Shown here piece by piece: positions 1 to 8,235 of a stretch of 64,000 nucleotides of DNA. The translations under genes were made by a program, and so were the position numbers. Under the pieces are notes generated by a model. That model saw nothing but the letters and a program-made list of their open reading frames with translations, did not search any database and was not told the origin of the DNA. Numbering within the stretch: position 1 is the first letter of the stretch; every line of letters begins with the position of its first letter. The DNA is from Haemophilus haemolyticus (GTDB lineage Bacteria; Pseudomonadota; Gammaproteobacteria; Enterobacterales; Pasteurellaceae): contig NZ_LYCK01000013.1 of the NCBI RefSeq assembly GCF_001679045.1, positions 291,935 to 355,934 on the forward strand. The letters run 5' to 3'.

Positions 1-856
1 CAGATAAACTTTGCGCCCAATCTTTTAATGCGGGAGGCAGTTTGCCTTGCGATAATGCCGCTGTGATTAATGCCGCTTTCTTGTCCGCTTCTACAGATGT
101 TTTAAGCGCATTAAAATCAGCCTGCAATGCAACCACCTGTTCGACTGGCACAAATTTAGCTGGATCAGGGTTGCCCACTTGTGTGGATAACGCTGCCACT
201 GATTGTTCTTTTTCAGCTAATTTTGCGTAAACATCTAACACGTCCACAGGGCTATCGCCTTTAGCTGCCGAAAGTGCGGTCACTTTCTCCGTAATATCAG
301 CTTCACTTGCATCTGCTTTTAAAGCAAACAGTGCGCATAATGCTGCCAATAATTTTTTATCCATTGGATTGTCCTCTTGTAACAAATTCACGCTAGCTGC
401 CACCATTGCTTCCTCCATGCCATCTAAAGCAGGAGTATTGGTTAATGCAGCATGAAAGATCTTGCGAACATAGCCGTCTGTGTCGTAAGCAAACACAGCC
501 GAGATATAACGATATTCGCCATTTTTGATATAGTCCGCGGCTTTATCAGTCCAACGCACATCAGCAAAAATCCCTTGTGGGGTAAAATAGAAATATTCCA
601 TCCAGCCCGCACTCGGTGCTTCTTTGCCGTTTTTTAGGGAGTGAATAATTTGGTGTTCATAGTCAATAGGAAGGGGATTGCGTTGATTATTTGCCAACGC
701 CACCACATCCGCGCCATTTGTATCTGTTACATACCATGCCTCCACATCGGTTGGTCTGCCGTCTGTGGCGCGAAATTTGCCATAAGGTAAAAGTTGGATA
801 CGACCATACTTCGCCTTGTCAATTTCAAAACTACAAGCGGCAACTGTTAATTTCAT
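1..856 (-). CDS. Mu gpI-like prohead protease/scaffold protein (3' end outside window)
   Basis: I translated this frame directly. It starts with MKLTVAACSFEID after the Shine-Dalgarno AAGGATGG and stays open for at least 285 codons to the window edge. It matches the Mu-like prophage I protein (peptidase U35-type prohead protease), which matures the capsid. Supporting features are the early PIDYEHQ segment and the WTDKAADYIKNGEYRYIS segment typical of the family. The second half (MDKKLLAALCALFALK onward) is Ala/Lys-rich, as in the scaffold part; an internal ATG at that point could give the separate scaffold Z, as in Mu. A Haemophilus uptake signal lies inside it. The gene follows gpG after a terminator, as in Mu. 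Confidence 0.85.
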   Translation of the reverse strand, partial: MKLTVAACSFEIDKAKYGRIQLLPYGKFRATDGRPTDVEAWYVTDTNGADVVALANNQRNPLPIDYEHQIIHSLKNGKEAPSAGWMEYFYFTPQGIFADVRWTDKAADYIKNGEYRYISAVFAYDTDGYVRKIFHAALTNTPALDGMEEAMVAASVNLLQEDNPMDKKLLAALCALFALKADASEADITEKVTALSAAKGDSPVDVLDVYAKLAEKEQSVAALSTQVGNPDPAKFVPVEQVVALQADFNALKTSVEADKKAALITAALSQGKLPPALKDWAQSLS

Positions 857-1138
857 CTGAAACCATCCTTAAAAACTCAATCTAGGATGGCAGAATATCG
901 AATTGAACGAGATAACAAGAGATGACTGGCTTCAGCGCAACCAAATAATTTGAAATGTTAGACAATGAGGAACAAGCCTCACATTAAAGATGTGAAAGAT
1001 TGAATGATTGAAAACAACCCAAACCCATTTTAAAACGCTTTAAAACCGTTTTAAATTGTTTTAAAAATTTAAAGATGAAATCTTATACCCTAAAAGTAAA
1101 AAAATCGCCCTACGTGCGATTTAGGGCAATTTTCTGAT
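857..1138. other. gpG-I intergenic region with TTTAAA-rich tract
   Basis: This 282-bp gap holds a terminator (1102-1130) next to gpG and an AT-rich tract (about 1029-1075) in which TTTAAA-like blocks recur every 10-12 bp. Similar tracts lie at 8185-8233 and 19889-19942. I see no ORF of note. A promoter for the head genes probably lies here but none stands out. Confidence 0.4.
1102..1130 (-). terminator. intrinsic terminator after gpG
   Basis: On the minus strand a stem formed by ATTGCCCTA and TAGGGCGAT is followed by TTTTTTT. It sits just downstream of the gpG stop, so it should end the upstream packaging/portal transcript before protease gene I. Confidence 0.75.
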
Positions 1139-1555
1139 TTATTTAATTAAGCGTTGGAAGTAGCCTTGCACATCTTCCAAAATATCTGCCTCATCTTGAG
1201 GGGTTAAAGACAAAAAAGGGCGTGCCGGAATCTCTACTTTACGACCTCGTCCAGCTTTCCCCCCGAATTGATGAATAGCCGCGTAAGGCTCATTTGTCCC
1301 AACCGTTGCCATATCATTGCTGTAGTCAGACGTAATGCTCCCCATCAAGTTTTCGGTATCGACCAACGGTGTACCTTGACGATATTTCAGCCCCAGCCAT
1401 TTAGGTCGCCCCCCAACATCAAAATTTTGCAGTACAGCTGATTCCATTGTCCCCGCAATACTTCGCATTAAAGGAGCTCGATGGGCGGTGGCTTGTGCAA
1501 GGCGCTCTAGTACCGATGCAATTTCTTGTGCGTTATTGATTTCAATGTCTATCAT
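1139..1555 (-). CDS. Mu gpG-like virion morphogenesis protein
   Basis: The 138-aa product matches the phage virion morphogenesis family (Mu gpG, related to P2 gpS tail-completion proteins). Family-like features are the segment WLGLKYRQGTPLVDTENLMGS, the motif YAAIHQFGGK and the ending IPARPFLSLT. It is thought to act in tail completion or head-tail joining. It lies downstream of gp30 as in Mu, separated by the tRNA-like element at 1597-1690. The Shine-Dalgarno before ATG 1555 is weak. The length is normal for the family. Confidence 0.85.
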   Translation of the reverse strand: MIDIEINNAQEIASVLERLAQATAHRAPLMRSIAGTMESAVLQNFDVGGRPKWLGLKYRQGTPLVDTENLMGSITSDYSNDMATVGTNEPYAAIHQFGGKAGRGRKVEIPARPFLSLTPQDEADILEDVQGYFQRLIK

Positions 1556-1596
1556 AATCGTTGATTTTTAAAATTTAAGGGGGTATATTCACCAAA

Positions 1597-1690
1597 GCCA
1601 CTAGAAAAGCGATGAATCTCGAAGATCGCGGGCGAAGAGGTGAAATAGACTCGGGACTGTGTGCGGTGGGTTCGAGCCCCGCCTAGTGGC
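1597..1690 (+). ncRNA. tRNA-like element (8-bp acceptor-like stem plus T-arm)
   Basis: The ends GCCACTAG and CTAGTGGC pair perfectly over 8 bp. Immediately inside the 3' strand is a canonical T-arm: GTGGG, a 7-nt loop TTCGAGC, then CCCGC (one G-U pair). A 5-bp hairpin GCGAT/ATCGC occupies the D-arm position with an 11-nt loop. I cannot build a proper anticodon arm, so no amino acid is assigned, and CCA is not encoded. The 8+5 pairing and 94-nt length recall bacterial selenocysteine tRNAs, but no UCA anticodon is visible. The element lies opposite to the phage genes and ends one base before the gp30 stop codon. It may be a degenerate tRNA, a tRNA mimic or a processing signal. Confidence 0.4.
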
Positions 1691-2992
1691 TTATTCTTTA
1701 AATGCCTTTTTCCATTGCTTATCACTCACCAATCTGAACGATTGCACAAAAATTTCGTTTTCTCGACTTAAAACTTTCAATACAGCTAACAATTTCTTAC
1801 CATTTACATCTCTATAAAATTGGTAGCCGAATTCATCTACAATAATTTTATCCGGTGAATTAACAATATCCGGCAAATCCGCATATTCATCAATCCCAAA
1901 ATCTTGCCCATCACGACTATTAAATTGCTTAATTAAAGTATCATCAGAAAGCCACACTGTGCCAGTTTTGCTTTTCAATAAATCCTTACTTTCCGCACTC
2001 AAGACACCTGCTGCAAATTTAAAATTTTTGGTAAGACTATCTCGCACCTGTAACATTTGATCAGCAGTGAGTTTTTTTCCATCTGGGCTGAGCGTTTGTT
2101 TCATCTCCGCCACATGCTTTGCCAACAATTCAAAATCGTGCTTAAACTCCCCACCTTTCATTTCAACCGTCGCAAACGCATGCGCCAGTTTTTCAGGATA
2201 AAGATCCAAATTAGGCTTGTAGTTTAATCTCCCCACATTGTAATCAAAGCCTTTATCCGTCACACGTACCGTGCCATCAGGTAATTTAAACCCTACCGTC
2301 TTTTCACGATTACCTTGCTTATCCGCAGGGCGTTCTACTTCCACCAAAAATTCAGAACTATCGTCAGGCTTATCAATCCCACGGCGTTTCAAATCTCTAT
2401 CGCCTAACGCAATCACCGTACAGCGACAATTAAACCCATTAGGCGGGTAGAATGTCGCCCAAAACGGATCATCATAACGATACACCTTACCGCTCAATGC
2501 TAAATGGGCAGGGCGAGTACGCGCATCACCCACGGCGGAATATTGCCAATAAGGGCGATTATCCACGTTATCACGCAAGCGTTGATAACGCGCAGCCGAA
2601 TAAGCTGACTGCATATTGACACGATAAATCGTATTCAACCGACGCGGCGTGCCAAAATATTCCCCTGTTTTTGGATCTGCCAGTAAATGCCCATCAATAC
2701 CACGAATAGACGGATCTTTCCCAAAAATCCAGCCTTTACGTTCAAATTCACTCACCAGTTCTCTTTTCCAAGCGTGAAAGCCTTTGCCCTCACGCATAGC
2801 GGTTTCTAAAGATTGGTAAATATCCTTTGTCATATCAAGGCTAGTTAAGCGCGCAATCGTCGTAGCACGAGCCAATGCGCTATCGTGCATTTCTTTTGCT
2901 AACACCTTACTGGCAAGCATTTTCTTTTGGCGCAAAAACTCAATGGCTTGTTTGGGTTCTACGCCAATGGCAAACTTAGGTGCGCTCGGCAT
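1691..2992 (-). CDS. Mu gp30-like head morphogenesis (MuF) protein with extra C-terminal domain
   Basis: The 433-aa product belongs to the phage Mu gp30/SPP1 gp7 (MuF) head morphogenesis family, minor capsid proteins carried near the portal. Residues 110-200 hold the core, including RLNTIYRVNMQSAYSAARYQ and the closing motif FYPPNGFNCRCTVIALGDRD. Beyond about residue 290 a separate C-terminal domain resembles the barnase/EndoU/RelE-like nuclease domains (PBECR type) often fused to MuF proteins; this is inference from the fold-like pattern, not a proven match. The start overlaps the end of gp29 by 17 bp, indicating coupled translation. Confidence 0.85.
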   Translation of the reverse strand: MPSAPKFAIGVEPKQAIEFLRQKKMLASKVLAKEMHDSALARATTIARLTSLDMTKDIYQSLETAMREGKGFHAWKRELVSEFERKGWIFGKDPSIRGIDGHLLADPKTGEYFGTPRRLNTIYRVNMQSAYSAARYQRLRDNVDNRPYWQYSAVGDARTRPAHLALSGKVYRYDDPFWATFYPPNGFNCRCTVIALGDRDLKRRGIDKPDDSSEFLVEVERPADKQGNREKTVGFKLPDGTVRVTDKGFDYNVGRLNYKPNLDLYPEKLAHAFATVEMKGGEFKHDFELLAKHVAEMKQTLSPDGKKLTADQMLQVRDSLTKNFKFAAGVLSAESKDLLKSKTGTVWLSDDTLIKQFNSRDGQDFGIDEYADLPDIVNSPDKIIVDEFGYQFYRDVNGKKLLAVLKVLSRENEIFVQSFRLVSDKQWKKAFKE

Positions 2993-4598
2993 TGGCAGCT
3001 CCTAATAAATCAGCTAAAAATACCGCACTTGCCAAATAGGCTTGATGGCTTTCACTGGTTAAATCAGGATAAAGTGCGATCAGTTTTTCCTGTGCTTCAT
3101 CATAGCTTTCACTTGCCATAACCACGCCTACAATTTGTTTCATCATAGGATCAAGCTGTTGATTAAAATCCGCATTTGCCAGTGCATCATCAATCAAACC
3201 GTCCAGTTCATCTTGTTCGTCCTTTTTACCATTTTGAGCCGACAACGCAGCAGCACGACAACCGCAAGTACAGCCTTTGCCGTGGTTAAACACGGCAGAA
3301 AGTGCGGTCGTTTTTTTGTCTGTTTTCTCGCCTTGCAGTGTGCTTAAAATCAGTTCACCTTCTTGTGGCTCAGGAATACCTAATTTATCCCGCACCCAGC
3401 TTTCCGAAATCTGCACGCCAATGCCAGTAAGTTTAGGGATAGCATCTGCAAATACCGATAAATCTTCATATTCTTTTGTATCAAACTCAAAATAAGGGAC
3501 ACGATGTGGCGCAATATTCGGATCAACATTAATTTGCAAATACGGCAAAATGATTTGTTGAGTAATGGTTTGTGCAATCTGTTTCGCATCGCTAATCATC
3601 AAATCACGACGCACCTCATTGTGCACATTACCTAACGCATTGGTGGAGCTTTTACCATCCGCCCCCGATGTTAAGGTTTGCCCCAAAATCAACCGAGCAA
3701 TAGATTTCTCGCACCAATCAACCATTTGTAAAAATGGATTATTACCCGATGCTGCACCTGCATTAGCGACGTTGTGCAGTTCAATCTGCATCGATTCAGG
3801 CATAATGCCTGCCGCGTTATGCCCAATTTCGGCCAACGCACGCAATAATGTGCGTTTCTCCGCATTAGTGGCTCCAGCACCATATTTACCAATGCGAATC
3901 GGCATACCATAAAGCTCTAAAAACTCGGCAAAATCACGCACAGAATAATGCTTATACATATAAAGCCATGCCAATGTGCGATATAAGCCATCACGAGCCA
4001 ACTGTGTCGAACGAGATTTATGGCGATGTACCACCCAACCAAAAGGACGTAAAGGCTCACCCATTTGATTAGCTGGCGTGCGTAATAATAAACTATCGTC
4101 TTTATCCAATTTAAACCAAGACTGCGGACAAGGTTTAAAGCCTTTTGGAACCCATTTGCCATTCACCTGCGCCCATTGGATTTCAAGGGCAGAAAAGCCA
4201 TGACCGACCGCATCCATGAGATCTACAAATAAATCCTCAAGGTTAGGATATTGGTAAAATAACTCATCAATCTCGGCTTGCAATTTTTCTTCCGCAGGAG
4301 TGGCATTACGTGGTTCAACAATACGCCAATCTAGCGTTAAAACTGAACGTTTACGTGTCATCATATTGGCGGCAATACTGCTATCTTGCTCTTCAATATC
4401 CATGAAAAGTTGATGCTGCGCCTGAATATCGCCGTTTTCGGCATCCTCTAAAATCTGCTTTAATTTTGAAGGCGTAATTTTTGCAGAGGGGTGATCGTCT
4501 AATACACGACCTGATGCTGTCACTTCCGCTTCATCGGTTTGTGTTGGCTCTGTTTCATTACCTTTTAAAAGGTTTTTAACCTTATCAATAAATCCCAT
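2976..4598 (-). CDS. Mu gp29-like portal protein (DUF935)
   Basis: The 540-aa product matches the DUF935/Mu gp29 portal family, which forms the ring through which DNA enters the capsid. Family-like features include QLFMDIEEQDSSIAANMMTRKR near the N-terminus, the GHGFSALEIQW segment and a central LILGQTLTSGADG segment. A cysteine cluster (GCTCGC) near residue 448 may bind metal. It lies 11 bp after gp28 and overlaps gp30, in the standard Mu packaging order. The start MGFIDKVKNLLKG is preceded by AAAGGCGG. Confidence 0.9.
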   Translation of the reverse strand: MGFIDKVKNLLKGNETEPTQTDEAEVTASGRVLDDHPSAKITPSKLKQILEDAENGDIQAQHQLFMDIEEQDSSIAANMMTRKRSVLTLDWRIVEPRNATPAEEKLQAEIDELFYQYPNLEDLFVDLMDAVGHGFSALEIQWAQVNGKWVPKGFKPCPQSWFKLDKDDSLLLRTPANQMGEPLRPFGWVVHRHKSRSTQLARDGLYRTLAWLYMYKHYSVRDFAEFLELYGMPIRIGKYGAGATNAEKRTLLRALAEIGHNAAGIMPESMQIELHNVANAGAASGNNPFLQMVDWCEKSIARLILGQTLTSGADGKSSTNALGNVHNEVRRDLMISDAKQIAQTITQQIILPYLQINVDPNIAPHRVPYFEFDTKEYEDLSVFADAIPKLTGIGVQISESWVRDKLGIPEPQEGELILSTLQGEKTDKKTTALSAVFNHGKGCTCGCRAAALSAQNGKKDEQDELDGLIDDALANADFNQQLDPMMKQIVGVVMASESYDEAQEKLIALYPDLTSESHQAYLASAVFLADLLGAANAERT

Positions 4599-4609
4599 TT
4601 AATCCGCCT

Positions 4610-6256
4610 TTAATGTTTCCATATTGAATAAAGATCGTCTTCATCTTCGTATTCATCTGATTCAATCTCATTCAGTTGATTTAACCCAATCCACTCAATC
4701 GGGGCAGAATACTTACGTGCTAGACTCCACAACATTTCAAGTGCGTCCGGGCCATCATCATGATCGGCCTTGGGAAAATGCCGTAGTTGAGCTATTAAAG
4801 TCGTCTGTGACGGGTGCAATAAAATCAGCCCATTTGCCATATGCGGCTGTAGGCTTTCGATGCGTAGCATTTTGTCTGTGTTAGGCTTTATTGGAACAAC
4901 AGGGACGGGATGACCACGTTGTGCCGAACGTTTTACAATTTCAGAATTCAAAAACTCCTGAAATTGAACAGATTCACCACCGTATTTAAGGAAGTTATAC
5001 TGAATATGCAGTCGAATAGTATCCTCAATAATTAAATCCGGTAATCGTTTTTTTATTGCTGCTTCCACGACATATAACTTGCCTGTTTCTCGGTGATACC
5101 CACCCACTAAAATCGCCGATGGGTCACGGCTTGCTCCCGCTTTGCCGAGTGACGGGTCAACCACACCGAAATAAATCAAATCGGACGGCAGTTCCGTCCA
5201 GTATTTAATGGCATTGGCAAAAATCGCGTCATCACTGCTTAACGGGTCATTTTGATACTCTGAGTCAAAGGTGGCATGGCCATCACGGGCACGGATTTTC
5301 ATCAAGGTTAAAATAGGACGAGCAGCCCAGCTCACCACTGCGCCTTTATCCATTGCCGCTTGATTTTGCGTATAGAAAGCATCAGCCACCGCTTCGCCCT
5401 CGTTTAAGTAGAAGTCCTCCCACTTATCCCACAGGCTCATATCATCAGGCTGACGAATTAAGGCTTTAAACTTGGCTGTCTTCCACGCTTTACTCGATAA
5501 AGTGCGGTTTAAAACACTGTCGTAATGGAGAATAGTCCCGATATATACCACATCTAACTTGTCTCCAGCCGCCCCTAACGGAAGGACGGTTTTCTTCAAC
5601 CAATCGTGTAATTTGTCACGCTGTTCAGGACTACGCACTTGTTCGTCATTTTCAATATCATCCAGTACCACCAAATCAGGACGATACGCCCCATGGCGTA
5701 AACCACGCAATTTCTTGCCGGAACCTGCCACTTGCACTTTTTGATTGGCTTTTGTGATAATGGTTGCCGCTTGCCACACACGCCCTTGTCCTGACATTTC
5801 AGGGAAATCAATGCGCAAACGTTGGTTAAATTCCAACTCTACTTTAATGGCTTCCAACATTGGATAGGCTTGGTCGATACTATCCATCACAATCAACGCA
5901 TAGCGTTTTTTCTGTGTCACAAGACAGTAAAGTGTAAAGAGCTGGGAAACCAAGGTCGATTTAGCTTCACCACGTGGCGCAGCAATAGCTAAATGCACTG
6001 ATGATGGCTGTTGTAATACTTGTGGCAACTGCTCAAAAAGATAGTTATGCAACTGCGAACGAGAGCTAGAACGCACATAATGCGGAAAGTAATTCGACAC
6101 AAAAAAGTCATAGCCCGAAACAGGATCTAGCACCTTTTTGCGTCGCTCACTAATGGCAGCAAGAGAATCATCCCACCCCTCAAACTTTGCCTCGACCTTT
6201 TGTCGCAAGCTGTCCGAATAGGCTTTTAATTCTGCTAACAATTCTTTACTTTTCAC
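4610..6256 (-). CDS. Mu gp28-like terminase large subunit
   Basis: This is the 548-aa DNA packaging motor. The ATPase part has a Walker A-like loop APRGEAKST at residues 93-101 and a Walker B LVVLDDIE at 195-202. The C-terminal nuclease part starts with FGVVDPSLGKAG near residue 362, in which the Asp is the expected metal ligand. The length and order (gp27-gp28-gp29) match Mu-like phages. The acidic C-terminus (ESDEYEDEDDLYSIWKH) is notable. The gene follows a 43-aa membrane protein by 8 bp and sits in the same leftward operon. Confidence 0.9.
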   Translation of the reverse strand: MKSKELLAELKAYSDSLRQKVEAKFEGWDDSLAAISERRKKVLDPVSGYDFFVSNYFPHYVRSSSRSQLHNYLFEQLPQVLQQPSSVHLAIAAPRGEAKSTLVSQLFTLYCLVTQKKRYALIVMDSIDQAYPMLEAIKVELEFNQRLRIDFPEMSGQGRVWQAATIITKANQKVQVAGSGKKLRGLRHGAYRPDLVVLDDIENDEQVRSPEQRDKLHDWLKKTVLPLGAAGDKLDVVYIGTILHYDSVLNRTLSSKAWKTAKFKALIRQPDDMSLWDKWEDFYLNEGEAVADAFYTQNQAAMDKGAVVSWAARPILTLMKIRARDGHATFDSEYQNDPLSSDDAIFANAIKYWTELPSDLIYFGVVDPSLGKAGASRDPSAILVGGYHRETGKLYVVEAAIKKRLPDLIIEDTIRLHIQYNFLKYGGESVQFQEFLNSEIVKRSAQRGHPVPVVPIKPNTDKMLRIESLQPHMANGLILLHPSQTTLIAQLRHFPKADHDDGPDALEMLWSLARKYSAPIEWIGLNQLNEIESDEYEDEDDLYSIWKH

Positions 6257-6264
6257 AACTTCAC

Positions 6265-6396
6265 CTATGCCCTAGAAGCAGATACACAAAAAGCAATAAA
6301 TAAAAACCATCCCCAACCACTAATACCTTGGCTCAACAGCAAAAATGCACAAATAATGGCTGTAAGTGATGGCAACTGAAAAATTAAGAGTTTCAT
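6265..6396 (-). CDS. 43-aa hydrophobic protein between gp27 and gp28
   Basis: A short frame begins MKLLIFQLPSLTAIICAFLL and ends CVSASRA, with one or two membrane-spanning stretches. Its ATG overlaps the gp27 stop as ATGA, a classic translational coupling, and it stops 8 bp before gp28. No function is known to me. The coupling and clean membrane profile make it a likely real gene; small inner-membrane proteins are common in phage lysis and packaging regions. Confidence 0.6.
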   Translation of the reverse strand: MKLLIFQLPSLTAIICAFLLLSQGISGWGWFLFIAFCVSASRA

Positions 6397-6896
6397 GCTT
6401 TAAATTCCTTATCTAGGGCTTTTCCAAATCCTTCCAATAAGTCCGCAAACTCATTAATCAGCTCAGGTTTATTGGTTTGTATATAATCCCCAAACATAGT
6501 GATGGTCTTTATTGCCGTAGCCATTTCCGACACTTCTGGCAATAATCGCTTACTGCTTGCCACCATTTTCGAATAGCTATCGCCCAAGCCCTGAATCAAC
6601 TTCGCTTTTTCACTCACAGGCAATTCTTCCGCGCGCTTAATCTCATCCATCGTGTTTTCAAAATAAAGCACAAACGCGGTCAGCATGCCGCGCGCTACAT
6701 CTTCCACTTTGCCACTTGCCATCGTGTTCGCATCACGCACTTTATCCCAATTATCTCCACGAGCTTCGGCTTCACGTTTCCAGCGTCGAGCAGTGTTATA
6801 GGACACTTTGGCTTTTTCTGCGGCTAATTCAAGCGTTAAGCAATCAAACACATAGTAACGGCGCACATCTGCCTTGGTTTTTTCATCATGTGCCAT
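6393..6896 (-). CDS. Mu gp27-like terminase small subunit (DUF1804)
   Basis: The 167-aa product matches the DUF1804 family, equivalent to Mu gp27. The N-terminal helix-turn-helix (residues 8-45, with LTLELAAEKAKVSYNTARRW) should recognise the packaging site, and the rest is helical, for oligomerisation with the large subunit. It lies immediately upstream of the gp28 gene and one base pair away from the 82-aa gene before it, in the conserved Mu order. Confidence 0.85.
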   Translation of the reverse strand: MAHDEKTKADVRRYYVFDCLTLELAAEKAKVSYNTARRWKREAEARGDNWDKVRDANTMASGKVEDVARGMLTAFVLYFENTMDEIKRAEELPVSEKAKLIQGLGDSYSKMVASSKRLLPEVSEMATAIKTITMFGDYIQTNKPELINEFADLLEGFGKALDKEFKA

Positions 6897-6897
6897 C

Positions 6898-7146
6898 TTA
6901 ACCCCCGAATTTTGCTTTAATCAGCTCAAACCCAACGGAGACGACCAAGCCACTTAACCCGCCAATAACCGCAGCACGCACACCTAATTTCGCCAAACTT
7001 TCTTCTACCTTTGCCAAGCGCGAATCAATTTCATCCACCCGTCCATCTAAACGGTCAATCTTGTGATTGACGGTACGGCTTAAAGATAAAATCTCATCCA
7101 GTTTGGCGGTGATTTCTTCTTTTTCCGCAAGTTGATCTAACATCAC
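6898..7146 (-). CDS. small coiled-coil membrane protein (Mu gp26/gp25 position)
   Basis: The 82-aa product has an N-terminal coiled coil (residues 5-55, with heptads such as IDRLDGRVDEIDSRLAKVEE) and one C-terminal membrane segment (VIGGLSGLVVSVGFELI). It overlaps the upstream gene by 4 bp (ATGA-type). Proteins of this shape occur between the lysis genes and terminase of Mu-like phages; the role is unknown. A holin accessory or virion protein is possible. Confidence 0.7.
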   Translation of the reverse strand: MMLDQLAEKEEITAKLDEILSLSRTVNHKIDRLDGRVDEIDSRLAKVEESLAKLGVRAAVIGGLSGLVVSVGFELIKAKFGG

Positions 7147-7400
7147 TTATCCACCTTTTTATCTAACTTCTGATTGATTTCTTTCAACTGATCGCGCACC
7201 TCTTTCAAAATGCTTTCAAAGTGTTTATCTTTTACTTCAGCAAGCTCTTTACTCTGAAAATCGTGTTGCATTTGCTTTTCTAAGGCTTTAATCGCATGCT
7301 CATTTTCAGCCACTTTATCGTTTACTGATTTCCACACCCAGCCAACTAATGTCATAATCAACGTCGTGCCAATCCCAATAAACACTTTATCGTCAATCAT
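7143..7400 (-). CDS. small membrane protein with cytoplasmic coiled coil
   Basis: The 85-aa product has an N-terminal transmembrane helix (VFIGIGTTLIMTLVGWVW) followed by a charged coiled coil to the end. It overlaps both neighbours by 4 bp, so all three genes are translationally coupled. Its mirror-image layout relative to the next gene (membrane N-terminal here, C-terminal there) suggests the pair may act together. I know no named function. Confidence 0.7.
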   Translation of the reverse strand: MIDDKVFIGIGTTLIMTLVGWVWKSVNDKVAENEHAIKALEKQMQHDFQSKELAEVKDKHFESILKEVRDQLKEINQKLDKKVDK

Positions 7401-7600
7401 TTTGACTCCTTACTTTTAGTGCAAATCTCACGATAGGTCGCATTATGTACCGCAATTTGTCGCAAGGTTTCCGTGGTATCTTGTCTGCTGGCAGTGATAA
7501 TGCCAAATCCACTGCAACTTGGATTAATCACGGAGATCGCCTGATTGCTGCAGGCGGTTAATGACATCATCACGGCTAGTGTTACGAGTGTTTTCTTCAT
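7397..7600 (-). CDS. Rz1-like outer-membrane spanin lipoprotein
   Basis: The 67-aa product begins MKKTLVTLAVMMSLTACSNQ, a lipoprotein signal with lipobox LTAC (Cys17). It starts inside the upstream Rz-like gene in another frame, the arrangement typical of Rz/Rz1 spanins, which fuse inner and outer membranes in the last step of lysis. It lacks the usual proline-rich stretch, so the o-spanin call rests on lipobox and gene overlap. Confidence 0.7.
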   Translation of the reverse strand: MKKTLVTLAVMMSLTACSNQAISVINPSCSGFGIITASRQDTTETLRQIAVHNATYREICTKSKESK

Positions 7601-7784
7601 TTTTCTTTCTCACTTCAAAATGTTTTACTTGAGTTTCAGCCACGGCTTTTTGCGTTTGCAACTGGGCATTGGTTTTTAATAACTGCTCAATCTCACGGTG
7701 TGCATGTTTCAGCTTAAACATCACATACGCACCCAATAGTGCGAAAATTCCGAGCCCCGCTAAAATAATCTGCATACTCATCAA
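7524..7784 (-). CDS. Rz-like inner-membrane spanin (DUF2681 type)
   Basis: The 86-aa product has one N-terminal membrane helix (IILAGLGIFALLGAYVMF) and a long periplasmic coiled coil (residues 25-70), as expected of an i-spanin. It resembles the DUF2681 proteins of Haemophilus prophages. Its 3' end overlaps the Rz1-like gene by 77 bp in a different frame. It overlaps the holin-like gene upstream by 4 bp. Confidence 0.7.
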   Translation of the reverse strand: MMSMQIILAGLGIFALLGAYVMFKLKHAHREIEQLLKTNAQLQTQKAVAETQVKHFEVRKKNEENTRNTSRDDVINRLQQSGDLRD

Positions 7785-8071
7785 ATCCCCCTTGGTCTAT
7801 CCGTTTGTTCTGGCTCCACATAGGTTTCACCGGTAATCGGTTCTTCTGGTTTCGTTTGTTTGGCTTGAAAAGCCATCACCGCCCCTTTGGTTGCGGCAGA
7901 ACCACCACAAAAACAAGCAAAATAAAAAAACAAATCTGTCACCGTAGAACGGTCAAGATAGACCGCATAAATCAACACACCCGCCATCACCAAAAAGCCA
8001 AAAAACTGAATAAAGCCCGTTGTACTCGCTCGTCCATCACTATTGGTAAATAATTCAAAAAATTTATTCAT
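7781..8071 (-). CDS. holin-like membrane protein (DUF2644 type)
   Basis: The 96-aa product (start MNKFFELFTNSDGRASTTG) has two hydrophobic helices (about residues 16-37 and 44-65) and a polar, acidic C-terminus. It resembles the DUF2644 family of Haemophilus Mu-like prophages. Placement between the lysozyme and spanins suggests it is the holin. ATG 8071 is chosen because GGAG lies 9 nt upstream and it overlaps the previous stop as ATGA; an in-frame GTG at 8086 is less likely. Confidence 0.65.
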   Translation of the reverse strand: MNKFFELFTNSDGRASTTGFIQFFGFLVMAGVLIYAVYLDRSTVTDLFFYFACFCGGSAATKGAVMAFQAKQTKPEEPITGETYVEPEQTDRPRGI

Positions 8072-8235
8072 CGGCATAATCTCCACATCAATACCTGTGC
8101 AGCAGTAGGCTTACCGTGTGCCACATAACTCCACGCATTTTTACTGTAAAAGTGCGGTCGATATTTCAAAGGTTTTCGATTGCTTTTAAACCAATTTAAA
8201 ACACGTTTAAACACGCCTAAAAATTTAAACTTCAT
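8068..8235 (-). CDS. 55-aa basic hypothetical phage protein
   Basis: A very basic, aromatic-rich product starting MKFKFLGVFKRVLNWFKSN. It overlaps the end of the lysozyme gene by 11 bp and the start of the holin-like gene as ATGA, so it is embedded in the lysis operon. A further in-frame ATG at 8250 is possible. Part of it lies in a TTTAAA-rich tract. I recognise no family. Confidence 0.5.
   Translation of the reverse strand: MKFKFLGVFKRVLNWFKSNRKPLKYRPHFYSKNAWSYVAHGKPTAAQVLMWRLCR

Noticed and set aside
1597..1690. Reading the tRNA-like element as a true selenocysteine tRNA
   Set aside because: The 8+5 stem fits, but no anticodon loop with TCA and no variable arm can be formed, so only a tRNA-like call is made.
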